A stretch of DNA of 64,000 nt from assembly GCF_016808095.1 (NCBI RefSeq), contig NC_068970.1:20876501-20940500 (forward strand), in the 5' to 3' direction. Of the stretch, positions 47,311-60,110 are shown piece after piece; the first letter of the stretch is position 1, and every line of letters begins with the position of its first letter. The notes under the pieces are model-generated. The model saw only the letters and a program-made list of their open reading frames with translations, was not told the origin of the DNA and made no database searches. Source of the stretch: Vigna angularis. Its lineage: Eukaryota > Streptophyta > Magnoliopsida > Fabales > Fabaceae. The position numbers were made by a program, and so were the translations under genes.

Positions 47311-50300
47311 AGAAAATTTATTTTAATCCTAACTTGATAAAGAAACTAAAATAACATTTTTAACATATAAAATTGTTTTGAAATCAAAGTTCGAATTAAT
47401 AATGTATTTATTTAAAATTAAAACAAAGTTTTTATACAATTAGGAATAAAAAAATGTATCATGTATGTTTCAATAAATAAAATTTAAAGATCAATTCAAA
47501 CAAAAATAATTAAATATTTTGAAATATCTATTTGTAATAAAAGAGATAGTAATGATGTTTAAATACTTTTTGGTTCAGTTGATTCAATTGTATTCAAGTG
47601 ATTAGATAATTTGTAATATGAGTTCAGTTCCAATGGATAGAAAAGTTTCTTTTTTAATTTTTTTATACAATCAAATTGAATTCCTTTCATTAAGCATGAT
47701 AAACTAGGTTGAGGTGATAAATAATGTTTTGATATGCTCCTAGACATATTAAACTAGTGATCTAAATAGCGTGGACTGATATATTTATCTATCCATTTTT
47801 TAAATTTAAATTTAAATTTTATATTATATTTTAAAAATTGTAAACATATAATAGTATTATAAATTAAATATTTATTTTTTTATAAATTAGTTTTTAAATA
47901 TTAATCATAATAAAATGTAATTAATAAAAATAATAATATTTTAATTTATCAAATCATAAGTATTAATTAACCAATTAACATATAATAAAGTGTTTATATA
48001 ATTAGGAGTATTTTAATATGTGTGAGAAACAAGCGAAATTATAAAAGAAACAATGAATTGGACTAATATTTTTTAGCCAACTAATGATATGAAAACTCAG
48101 CTTACTCTCTCCAACTTTTTGTAAGTCAATGACTAATAGGTTAAACTAAATCATGTTCCCCTTCTACCTTTCATTAGTATCTAAAATTATAATAATAGTG
48201 ATAATTTGTGTATATTTATATATTTAATAACAATTTAGAGATGGTATTAAACTTATATGCACCAATAAATTGAACTAATTTAGAGAATCTATAAAGTGAA
48301 TGTTTAAAAAACACATGAATAGAAATATTAAGCATTGTTAGATAATTGAATCAGTTCTATACTAGATTTGTAGTTATATGTGATGCCCATGTAAAAAAGT
48401 GGTTGTAAAATCAATTAATTTAAAAAAAAAACTAATAATCAATAAATTAGATGATATATCTTACCAATAATATATTTATGAAAAAAAGTATTCATGTAAC
48501 ATGAAATATTCGTCAACGTTGTATGTGAAAGTTCAATTATATTGAGTAAGACCAATTCAAACATGTTTTAACATTTCACGACCTCTTAACAAAATTAAAG
48601 ACACAACAATACTTATATAATTAAATTAAAAGCAATGTAGTATCATTATACTAAACGAATAATATACAATTTAGGAGAAAAAATAACTTGACAAATCAAT
48701 CCTCTAATTTTAATAAAATTGAAGAGATAGGTTAATTAATCTAAACTTACTTCCCCACTTAACTCTTATTTTAACTTCTGAGGTCTTGAAAGGACAAAAA
48801 CAAAAACATGCTAACTTATCATTTTACAATCTATTTTTAATTCTTTTAGTCAATCCACCAATTCATCTTTTAATATAGAAGAGTTATTTATTTTCAAGAC
48901 ATTTTTATTGGCAGAAGAAATGGCCCATACTATTTTACCCTCTTTATATAGTTTTTTTAGTTTTATAGATTTTTATAGTTTTCAACACACAATACTTTAT
49001 AGTGTTTAAATTTTTATTTTCAATTTATACGTAACCTTAATTTATAACGAAAATAATATTTTTTACATCTTTGCAAAATGTTCATTCAAACAAAAGAAAA
49101 CATTAATATATATATATATATACTTGCTGTTGATTAAAAATATTTTTTTTATAACGTTAATCCTCTAATTAGTTTTGTGAGTTGATGTATTGTGATGCAT
49201 GAACTTTTGATAGAGGAGGCGGAAAACCTCTTCTTATTGTCCCTTTATTTTTTTTTCACAGTCCATTTACCAAATATCTATATAAAAATCATTCGTCAAT
49301 AAAATTAAAATTTAATTATTCTTCTAGTGCTTTATCTTATTTATTAGTTTCAAGTTATTGTATATTTTTGTTAACGAATGTATATACTAGTTAAATAAAC
49401 AATATCAATATAATTTTTTAGATATCTATAATATATTATATTATGAGTGACAGTATTTATGTATTTATATTTTTTAAATTTCTATAATATATTATATTGT
49501 GAGTTGATGATATTTATAATTTTATGCTAATATTTAATTTATATAAAATTTAAGGAAGTGTAAGTAAATTTTTAAAATAATATAAATATAAAGAATTATA
49601 TATAGGTATAGGTAAAGATGATAAATTCTTCTTCAAAACTCAATTACAATTAATAAGTGAAAAAAATATTAAATTAAAATATATTTTTTAAAGTATTTTT
49701 GTAAGATTAACTATAAAAATAATTTTATGATGAAGAAAAAAAAAACTTGTGACAATTTTATTCTAAAAATTTCAAAATAACAGTTATTATTAAAAAATCC
49801 ATCAATACAAAGCGTATATATTACATCAATTATATTAAAAGAAAAACTCAATTAAAATATTAAAAAGATTATCATCACGTAACATTGAATTTTGTTAAAG
49901 TTGTATTATATATCTACGTAAATTCATATTTTGTATCAATGTATATTAAAGAAACTGCAATTTATTGATGAAGAAGTAGTCCCTAAATCTGGACATATAG
50001 AAGTAAGTGTAATATTATCCTTTTTGTTACTTATTAAGGTTTGTACAATAAAAATAATTTTAGTATTAAACTATTAAGAATATAAAATTTGAGATAATAG
50101 TGTGTATGTTACAAAATTATTTAATGTTATTTTAAAATTGTTAATCAATAAGATAGCGGATGAAAAAGATGTATACAACATGGATAAACTTAAGGATCAC
50201 TTGCACGCTTTTAAAAAAATAATATAATAGATGAAAAAAAAAATTCATATAAGAGAAAAATATTATTGTTAAACTTCAAATGAATTTTTTATATAATAAT

Positions 50301-53300
50301 AAAGTTGATGTTCACTATCAATTACATTCTTTATCTGTTAGGCCATTTGTTAAATCGAGTTTTTACGTAGTACATAATTAAGATTTTGAATTAAAAGTAA
50401 TACTTTGATATCTCATATGTAATGCATATGGCTAACTAGTATTGGGTATATGCGATGTTTGTTCTCATAAAAAGTTATTAAAATATTTTTAAATTAATAA
50501 AATTATTCCAATCATGATCCCATCTTTTAGTCCTATATAATTTGTGTCTTTCAAGAATTATTGAATCACATAAGTTCCTTTATGTTTAAAAACGAGTAAA
50601 TTATGGTTCTTATTTCAATTTTCCTTCCCATTTAAACTTTTAGCATTCTTTTATTCATCCAACTATTTGAGTTTTAGCGAATTTAGGATAAGAAACAATT
50701 TTAAAAGTTAAAAAGTCACACATTGGTATAAATTTGGAAAAAATGAACCATTTTATAACACTCTGAGATTATGATGTTTAATTTGATTGTGTGTGCATAT
50801 TGACACACTTTTAAAGAAATTTATGGTAACTAGATTATCTAGTAAAATCTCTACTTATTTAGAGAAAAAAAGAAAAGAAAGTTAGGTATATCTACATATT
50901 CGGACATGGAGGTAGTTGTGACATAATACTCCTAGAATGGGAGTTGGGGTGTGACACGTGTGTGTGAGAGGGCATAGTTTATCATTAATTTATGATTTTG
51001 GTTCATTGTATGACTGGATTTTGGTGTATTAGTGCTGTATATTAATGTATTTTGGTGTATATTAATTTGCATTTAGTGTGTATTGGTGCTGCACATGTTC
51101 TCAATTTGTTTCAGATTTGGGACTTCTTTCATAGTTGTTTCTGTGCTTTTTGTACCTATTAGTGTTACTCTTTAGGACTACATTTTGGTGCGTTGTTGCT
51201 TTATATTTGGGTGCAATATTGAAACTTCATTTGGTGGTGGTCCTATCCTATATACATTTTTGTATTAATGTGATGTATTTCGGAACTGTACTTTTGTGCA
51301 TATTTCAGGCAAATTATGTATGTATTACATTTTGGAAATTAATTAATTATGGTGTTGTACATGTAAAATATACATACCTATTTTGGGTTTTGGATTTTGG
51401 GTTGCATTACCACACCGTGTATTCGGTTGTTTATATCTTTTTTTTATTAATTTTAATTAAACTTAAGCATTTTGATTAACAGAAAAGTTGTTTTTTTCTA
51501 CCATTGACCAAACTTCCACAGTTTCGTAGTAATGGAAGTTATTTGGAAGTATTTATTTTTTGGGGAATGTATATCTCACATGAAAGAAAAATGGAATCTC
51601 AATTCATATATTTTAGCTGTGAACATCACATCCTTAATTTCACCCTTGGTTTTGCTTTGGGGTTACCGAAATGTAATGAAGTTAAATTTACAATATACCT
51701 AAAGCTCTTGGGGTCAGAGACCATTTTCTATCTCATCACTCTTTTATTTACTTCTTTTTATCATTAGATACTTAATCTGATAAAAAAAATTATTAGATAT
51801 ATAATATTCTAGTTAATACCAAGCTAGTAGTCTTTTTACCATGTCAAACTATTTTTAACTATTGTTTGTACGTTTCGAATTTTTAATTATTGTTTAAAAA
51901 TATATGGATTTTAATTTAAAAATAAAATAATCATCTTATTGTTTAGTCAGAAATTTTTAGGACATTGAATTGGTACCGTCGATAAATAACAACAATAATA
52001 AAAAAATTGAATTCGTGCAGTGTACGAACTTTGAGATCAGTTTAGTTTTAGACATAACAAATCTCACTCCAACGTTGTATGAGTGCGTCACCTTTGTCTC
52101 CATATATGTTTTAAAATAAAATTGTACGGTGTGGGTTTTGTTTGGTAGCAAAGACAAAAGGTCCCCTAGATTCCTACCAAAATATACACCATGCATCTAT
52201 CAGATAATTTTAATAAAAATAAATAACAATTAATATACAAGATAAAAGATTATCTAAATTTTTTATTCAAAATACTTTCTTAAATACTAGTTAATACCAC
52301 ATGTGCAACGAGTTTTATGAAGGTTTTCAATGATTTTTATTACATACTGGTATAGTACGTCACTGTAAACAAAGTGAACGAAATAACGTGTATAAAGCAA
52401 TCGAAAATAAAAAAAATAAGAAATAAAATTTAAAAAACTTTATTCTTTTTCAGAATTAAATAGAAAACAGTATATTTGTGTACGATGTTAGAAGATCTTT
52501 TACGCGTTAAAGTAGCAGGCATGTCTCCATCATGCTATCGTTAAGCTTAACAACTCTTCTTCTTTCCCGCGTGATTACTCGTAACCACTTTTATTTACCT
52601 ATTTTAATTATTCCAATCCGTTAATTAATTAATCAATCAATTACTCTGTTAATTTATTTTTTTCAAAGGAAAAATAAAATATCCCGTAGATGCAATATCA
52701 CATCACTCTTATTTTAAATCCATCTATTTTCTGTCTTGGTCCCCTATATTTTTTTATCATTTAATTAATCTCAAGTATAATTTTAAATTCATAATAATAT
52801 TAGTAATATTATTAAAATAACATAGTTTATTATACACAATGATTTATAATTATGTAATTTAATAGTATAGACTATATGTCTGTTAGTTGGGAAGAAAAAC
52901 GATAAATTTATTTATTTTTTCAACAATTTTATCGCGTGTGTCATTATTTAAAATATATAATTATATAATCTTTATCATTTAAAATATCTACGTAATTTTC
53001 TATTTAAAAGTAATAGTCACATATAAGTTTTTAAAATTATTTTAAATAATTATTGGTTATTTTGAAATGGTATTACTTTAATGTAATGTAATGTAATAGA
53101 TGTAATAGAAATCAGAGGCTAGACCAAAGTTGCAAAAAAAGGAAAGGGCTGTTTGGTCATTTGGCGTGACCACCTTTTCCCGTTCGTTTTCCATTTCATC
53201 ACTCATTTTTTTTTCTGGTTTCGTCGTCCTCCTCTGACTCCCAGCAGTGTCTGCACTCACTTAGAGCAGAAGGAGCAAGAGAGAGAAAGTGAAAGCGAAG

Positions 53301-53368
53301 GAACAAAGTAGAAAAGAGCGAGCGTGTTGAGAGAAAAAACCGTAAGCAGAAACAACCCTAACGTTCTC
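47311..53368. other. Long AT-rich gene-free region
   Basis: About 6 kb without a supportable gene. At 50.95-51.48 kb a less AT-rich block with repeated TTGGTGTATT/GTGCTG words includes a 114-codon hydrophobic open frame that I regard as chance. From about 53200 the sequence turns purine-rich (AGAGAGAGAAAGTGAAAG type) and forms the promoter-proximal and 5' UTR region of the auxilin-like gene. Confidence 0.5.
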
Positions 53369-56300
53369 ATGGAAAGCTTGGCGCATTCTCGCCAACCAAA
53401 CAAGTTTCCCATCACAGTTTCCAAGAAAATCACCGGCGCCGCAGGAGGCGCAGCTTTTCCGGTCGAAACTCTATACGACCACGTATACGGCGGCGCGACG
53501 AGGTTCGCCGGCGGCCACTCCCTCTCGCCACGCTTCGAGGACTACGGCGAGATTTTCTCCAGCTTCCACACGCCGCGCGCCTCCGCCATTCCGGTGCTGG
53601 ATCTTCCGTCGCTCGACGACGGCGAGGTCTTCTTCGACTTCCGAAACGTCGCGTGCGACTACGCCGAAATTTTCCGAGGCTTCGACGGCCTCGATATTTG
53701 GCTCTCGTACGAGGACTTGTTTCGCGACAGTGTCTCCGAAGAAGACGACGGTGATGATGCTCAAGAGGAAGAAGCCTGGTATGTATAAATCCCATCGCGC
53801 TTGTTGTGTTTATAGTTTGGTTTTGATTGTTCGCTGAAATGCATGATTGGATTTGTTTTTTTTTTTAATGCACAGTGGAAACTCAAGGCAATGAGTTCGT
53901 GCATTTTAATATCAGTATGTGATTTTAGTTTCGTCGTTGAGGATTTTGGGGTAATGGTAGTGAAAATGGGCTTTTATAGGAAGCAACGGGAACTATGTTT
54001 TTGCTTCTGGTTATTGCATAGGATAGGAAGACGCTGGGTTATGTTTTTTCGTAATCCTACTCTATCCCCGTTTTTCTAAAGCAAGGGTGGTAAGTACGGT
54101 TTTGTCGATTAAATGGTGAATTCTTTGGATTTACAGATATATTGTATATGCTCTTACTGTTCTCAAATGTTTTTTGTCGGCTTTTCAGTATTTTGTGTTT
54201 TTAGAAGTTTTTTGTTACATGATTTTTGTTTTCTTTATATCTATTATTTGTGCTTTGGCCTCTGTCTCAGTATATTTTAATTTACTGAGATTGGAATTTG
54301 ATATTGCACGATATAACCATGTTCTTTCATCATCGGCAGGACGCCGGTGGAAACTGATTCATTTTCCGGAGACTTGGACCATTTTGGATTTAATGAAGGC
54401 ATGCCAAATGATGATCATTTCCGGTCTTCTGATGGAATTACAGAGTTCAACGTTTTGTATCATAAGGTAAATGGTACAGGCAATGAAGATATATCAAAGA
54501 GGAAAAGTACTGTAAGTCAGATGCGTGCTGCTCCTGAATTCACTCAAGTATTTGATGAAACCACGCACTTTCATAGGACAGATCCTTCCTTGCAAGTTGT
54601 TGATGATGTTGACCTCGATATGGAATTTAATGCAAGCCAGGCAAGGAGAAGCCATAGAAAAATGGTGTCACATCCGGTTAATTTTACATCTGGTGAACAG
54701 GTTTTTGGTAGTGATCTTGATCTGCATAATGGATGCTGCAGAAATGGTTCTCATTCCAGTGAAACATTCATAACTGTGTCTCACATTAGCCTCAGAACTC
54801 TACCCTCTCAAGTGCCGCCCCCTTCTCGGCCACCACCTGTATTGGATGCAAAACAGGAGTACGCTGGTGGTTTTCATTCAAACAAAGAGGGGATTGACAT
54901 TGAAGAGACTCTTGGTGATACTTCGCCACCTTTCCTTGATGTGGAGGTTGATACAAATTCATCCGCTGTTGCTATCAAAGAAGTCATGCATAGACCTGAA
55001 GCAAAACTTAGGAGTAACAAGGAATTGAAAGAGAGAAAGAAGAGGTTTTCCGAAAGCAATGCAGATTCAAGTTATGATGTAAAGGTTAATGAAGCAAAGA
55101 CAAGTGTGAATATAACTACATTTGATAGTTTGAATGATAAGGGTGTGCAGAGAATTGGCAAAAAGAAAATTTCTTTCACAGATGAAAGGCAGAAAACTGG
55201 GAAGGCTGCCCCAGAAACTCTGGAATTGTTAGAAGGGGAAAGACTTCTAAACATGTTTGATGAAACGCACATCAAGGAGTCCAGGTCACCTCAAGAATCA
55301 GATAGAAGTGCTGGAATTGGGATGTGGAAAGAAGCAACTGAATTTTTTGAATTGGTGGGAACAGAAGAGCCTGGGAAGGTAACTACGCCCACAAAACATT
55401 GCCATACTAAGAAACCGGTTCAAGATACCAGAGCGCATGAGTGTGGCAAGGAAGAATGGGAAGCGTTTAACATTAAAGCAGAATACAAAAAGGTTAGAGA
55501 AGTTGAAGGTCCTCAGCGAGAGGAATGCAAGGAGAAATACAAAGTAGGAAATGGGGCTCATGAACAGAGAAAAACCATTAAAAAATCTAAGTTATCTGAT
55601 GAGGAGTTCAGGCAGAGAGAGCATGTGAAGAACGAGGAAATGGCCGTAATATTTGGGCTAGAAAAGAGTGAGAAGGCAAGCGCGGTCAGTCCACATGGAA
55701 AAACTGATAAGAAATTACCTAAAGCTGATCAACCAGGAAGCTTAAAAGACATGTTCGAGACTCAACGCAAGGAGCACAAACAAGTTGAGATTGAGATATC
55801 AAAAGAGGTTGATAGAGAAATGTTCAGTGAAGTACAGTGGAAAATGAAGCGTATGGAAAGTGAGAAAAAACAAAAAGAGGATGAACAGCTACAACTGAGT
55901 ATGAAAAGGCATAAACAGTCTCAGAGAATGAAAGAAAACGGAAAAATTCAAAGAGAAGCTTCTGCTCTTGGAGGTGTAGAGAGTGACCAACGGGTGAAAG
56001 ATTCTGTGAAGCTAGAAAAGTTCGAAAGATCAAATGAAACCTGTAATCTGGATAGCCATAAGGAAAATATGATTTGCAAAACAGAAGATGAAATTATCCT
56101 TGAAGCTACACAGATTCACAACAAGAAGCAATTGAAGGAGACATGTCAAAATGAAGTTGGGAAAAGCCGCAAAGATTCTTTTACATTGGAAGAAAATGAT
56201 GAATGCTTAAAGGATGCTCTTGAGAAGGTAAAGAATGAAAAGGGGCTTAAACAGGACTTTGAACTGGAAATGAACAAGAAAAGATCTGGAGTGACTTTTG

Positions 56301-59300
56301 AGCTAGGGGAAAATGAGCCTTGCCAAAGAGATCATGGTAAAGAGAAACTTAATGAAATTTGTGATGGGTATAGAAAAGGAAATAGACTAAAAGATGTAGA
56401 TGATAGCATATGGCTTCAGAAAGTTCTGAAACAAGCTCCGGAGCTACAAATGAATAGTGGAAATGAGACTCAGAGAAAGAAAGAAATCAACTGCCCATCA
56501 GACCTACCATGTGATAGCGAAGGAACTGTGGAAAAATCACGTGAGGATAGTCACTCCCAAAAGCATGAGAGGATGCTCAAAGATGGTAATAAAGATGGAA
56601 AAGATAAGGGATTGGACAAAGCTTTGGAACAAACAGAAGGTAATGGAAAAGGGATTCACTTGAATTTTGCAAAAGAAACCAATGAGGAGTGGAAAACAGA
56701 GAGTGATGACAATCTTTTAGCAGCTCACTCATTGTCCATTCATGAAGAAAATATTTGCATACAGGAGCTATGTCAAGACCCTATAGCTGACAAAGAAATT
56801 GGAAAGAGTGTCACTGCCTGCAAGGTTGGTGAAAAGAAATTGGAAGAGGTATGTTTGGAAAATCTGAAGGATACTGGTAAAAAAGGGGCTTTTGAAATGT
56901 CCCAAGGAGAACTAGAGCATTCAGGAAAGGTGACTTGCTCTAGTACAAATGTCAATGTCAACGAGCATAGTTTTGACAGTGAACATGCATGCACAAAGGA
57001 AACTAAGACAGCCTCTCAAATGGAATTTGATGCACGGAATGAAGAGAGGACAATTGATGGATGGGGTGAGAGAGTAAAGACTAAACAACATGTGAATGTT
57101 TCACTAAACACTGAAGAGAGCCGGGACCGAATGTCATCAAGCCATGCTAACGTGTGTAGTGATTATGGAAGGAACACAGTAGCTGATAAAACTGCTACAG
57201 TACAAGAAGCGGTAAATATCCAGAAGCCTTCTGAAAGAGCTCATGTATCAAATTCCACCAAAAGCAAAGATAAAAGTCTTGATGAAACTTCTGCTTCAAT
57301 AGAGAAATATGCTGATGAGAGGATAAGAAGAGAAAGAGAGTTGGAAGAAGATCGTTTGCGAAAGATAGAAGAAGAGATGGAGAGAGAAAGGGAAAGACAG
57401 AAAGACAGAATGGCTGTTGACAGAGCAGTGCTGGAGGCTGAAAGGGAAAGGGAAAGAGGAAAGGATCGGATGGCAGTGGATAAAGCAACTTTGGAGGCTC
57501 GTGATAGAACATATGCTGAAGCTCGGGAGAGAGCAGAAAGGGCTGCCTTTGAGAGAGCAACTGCGGAAGCTCGACAGAGAGTACTGGCTGAAGCCAGAGA
57601 GAGACTTGAAAAGGCTTGCGCTGAGGCCAGGGACAAAACATATGCTGATAAGGCTGCTGCAGAAGCCAGATTGAAAGCACAGCGAACTGCCGTGGAAAGA
57701 GCAACTGCTGAGGCTCGAGAGCGTGCAATGGAAAAAGTAAAGGTTGAGAGAGCGGCATTTGAGTCCAGAGAACGATTAGGGAGGTCTGTCTCTGACAAGT
57801 TTAGTGTTTCTTCCAGAAACAGCGGAAGACAGGGCTCTTCGTCCTCAGTAAGTATTCACAGAACCACTTAAATATGCAAGTGATAAATTTCACTATTGCC
57901 TGCTGAATTTATAATATTTACGTGGCAGGATATGCTGGATCCATTTTGTCAGAACTCTAGTTCCTCCACTCATTCCAGATATCCGTACTCCTCAGTTTAT
58001 GGTGGTATGTGATGCATGAAACCCATGACTAACTTTTGTATAAACTTTCAAACGACACTTTAGTGCTTCCACTAGATAATCCTGACCAGGTATTGTCCTT
58101 TGCTTGAAGCTTCCTCTTTTACTGAAAGATCAGAACGAGAAGGTGAATCAGCTCAGAGGTGTAGGGCTAGACTGGAGAGGTATCGCCGAACAGCTGAACG
58201 TGCAGTAAGTTCTTTAACCTTGTTCATCATGCATTAATTGTACTTATAAAATAAATGAGATTGACGATGACTTTTGGGAAAATGTAAGGCAAAAGCTTTG
58301 GAAGAAAAGAACATGCGCGATCTTGTAGCTCAGAAGGAGCAAGCTGAGAGAAATGTGAGCTTATATCCAAACATTTGCTTTTTATAGGATCAGATTTGTT
58401 GTTACAACATTTTGTTGATTACTCTAGTCTGATACTCTTTGCAGAGATTAGCAGAAACCCTGGATATTGAAGTCAGGAGGTGGTCAAGTGGAAAAGAAGG
58501 AAATTTGCGTGCATTGCTTTCAACCTTGCAATATGTAGGTTTTTCATATTCTCAAATAGCCCTTTATCACTCCTTTCTCCTCTTATTCTGAACTACTTTT
58601 TACTCAAGACAGTAAGGAGGTGATTTGAAGGTCCACTAAACAAGTCTCAAACAAATGAGACTAAATTGGTTTCTTAATCTTTTCTGATTCATGATGGTTC
58701 GTTATAATGTCGTTCTTATCTAGTTTTTTCACATTGTCAGATTCTTGGGCCTGATAGTGGGTGGCAACCAATCCCACTGACGGACGTTATAACTTCTGCT
58801 GCTGTCAAGAAAGCTTACAGGAAGGCCACCCTTTGTGTCCATCCCGACAAATTACAGCAGCGTGGAGCAAGTATTCAACACAAATACATATGTGAAAAAG
58901 TCTTTGATCTCCTAAAGGTATTTCATGTATGCCATGTTCCAGTTGATTTATTTATGTGAACCTTCTTTGGGGCATCTGTAATGTTTAGGTTCTGCCAGAG
59001 CGAACCATAATGCTGTTGCAGAACTTCTAATATATCAAGTGCACATGCAATGCACATCATATACACATTAGCATGTGAAAATATGCAAATACGCAAGCAT
59101 GCCAATGATGCTAATGTGCTTGGTGAGGTTGGTATCTGACCTTTTACAAACCTCCAACCCCAAGCTAGAATGTCATAAGTGTTAGCGTTCTGCTTTTTGT
59201 GTCTTACTCCATATACGTACCAAGTTAGTTCCAATACCCCTCATTCTGATGATAAAACATTAAGTTGGATAAAGCATCTTGAACTTCATTTATTAATTAT

Positions 59301-59398
59301 CATCTTCGACCTCTGATTTTTACTTTCTTTCTTTTCCTTTTCTGTCCTGTTTCAATATCCAGGAAGCTTGGAACAAATTCAACTCAGAAGAGCGATAG
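53369..59398 (+). CDS. Auxilin-like J-domain protein (clathrin uncoating), very long form
   Basis: Eight coding exons, all GT-AG: 53369-53778, 54340-57847, 57929-58004, 58110-58204, 58289-58354, 58445-58534, 58741-58917 and 59363-59398. They give 1,485 residues. The N-terminus has the auxilin-like signature [34 protein letters not shown] and [14 protein letters not shown]. The huge exon 2 encodes about 1,000 low-complexity, Lys/Glu-rich residues and then a coiled coil with alternating REREREKDRMAVD and [20 protein letters not shown] blocks (about 1120-1300). The C-terminal J-domain contains [20 protein letters not shown] and the HPD triad at about 1449-1451 ([11 protein letters not shown]), then [11 protein letters not shown]. 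Such proteins recruit HSC70 to strip clathrin from vesicles. From memory it resembles At4g36520 and AUL1. An upstream in-frame GTG at 53324 is not the start; the ATG at 53369 gives MESLAHSRQ. Confidence 0.95.
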
Positions 59399-59869
59399 CA
59401 CAGCACACCTTATGTTTTTTAACATGTCCCTTTACAAGAGAGCAGTTCCCTTCACAAGTAATGTGGGCTACTGGGGACGAATACCACGTTCTTTTATCAT
59501 TTTCAACGTTCTGTAATATTTATTATTCCCTAAATATTTATATGTAAGAAATACTCATCCTACCAAGGCAAAAGTTAAAGGGTAAATACATACAAAAAAG
59601 CATATAGAGGCTTGTATTTATACCATCAGACAAACTTCGGAATCCCACTAAATCTTGAATTTATTTCAAGGATATAAAACATCATGAATCTGCACGAAAT
59701 AGATCGAATGTTTCTGTCTGTCAGTTTAATTAAGTAAAACAGTCAAAATTCTCGAGGGAATACTGAATGAGATAAATCTCCAGGTCATGCTAACAGAATA
59801 AAATAAGGAGGGAATTCAGATTCTAAAAGAAACATTAAAAGTAAGAGTGAGCAGCTTGATTTGCTTCTA
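59399..59869. other. 3' flank of the auxilin-like gene
   Basis: Probable 3' UTR to about 59560, followed by sequence without recognisable content. Confidence 0.45.
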
Positions 59870-60110
59870 CAATTAAACCTGCTCATCTCCAAAACATAAT
59901 TGGTGAATCTGAGAAGGCAGACAAGCACTATTGTGCAAAGGAGGACATTCTCCATTCAAGAACTTTATAGCAGAATGGTAATCTAACTCAATTAGTGTAT
60001 GTCTATAGCCACGTTTCCAAATCCTCTTCGCCCCAACTGAACAGAAATGTCCACGATGATCCCGCATTACTACGACTTTTTTCCACATAAGAATAGCTGT
60101 TGATCTTTAC
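59870..60110 (-). pseudogene. RNase H-like fragment of a LINE-type retrotransposon
   Basis: The minus-strand frame reads MRDHRGHFCSVGAKRIWKRG, then YRHTLIELDYHSAIKFLNGE and CPP. This is the plant RNase H-like region found at the C-terminus of LINE-type elements ('VRDHRG...AWKRGYR...ESDS..AVKLLNG'), with an Asp retained in the LELD-like strand. The middle of the domain is deleted. Upstream minus-strand sequence (GWVKINS) agrees with the usual 'W.KIN.DG' start. Confidence 0.6.

Noticed and set aside
51135..51479. 114-codon hydrophobic open frame
   Set aside because: No start context, no homology that I recognise; its Phe/Leu/Val/Tyr content follows from T-rich DNA.
53430..53795. Arg-rich frames on the minus strand of auxilin-like exon 1
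   Set aside because: They are shadows of the GC-rich coding exon.
57195..57798. Two frames of about 185 codons antisense to auxilin-like exon 2
   Set aside because: They are antisense to the coiled-coil repeats, which avoid stops on the opposite strand by composition.
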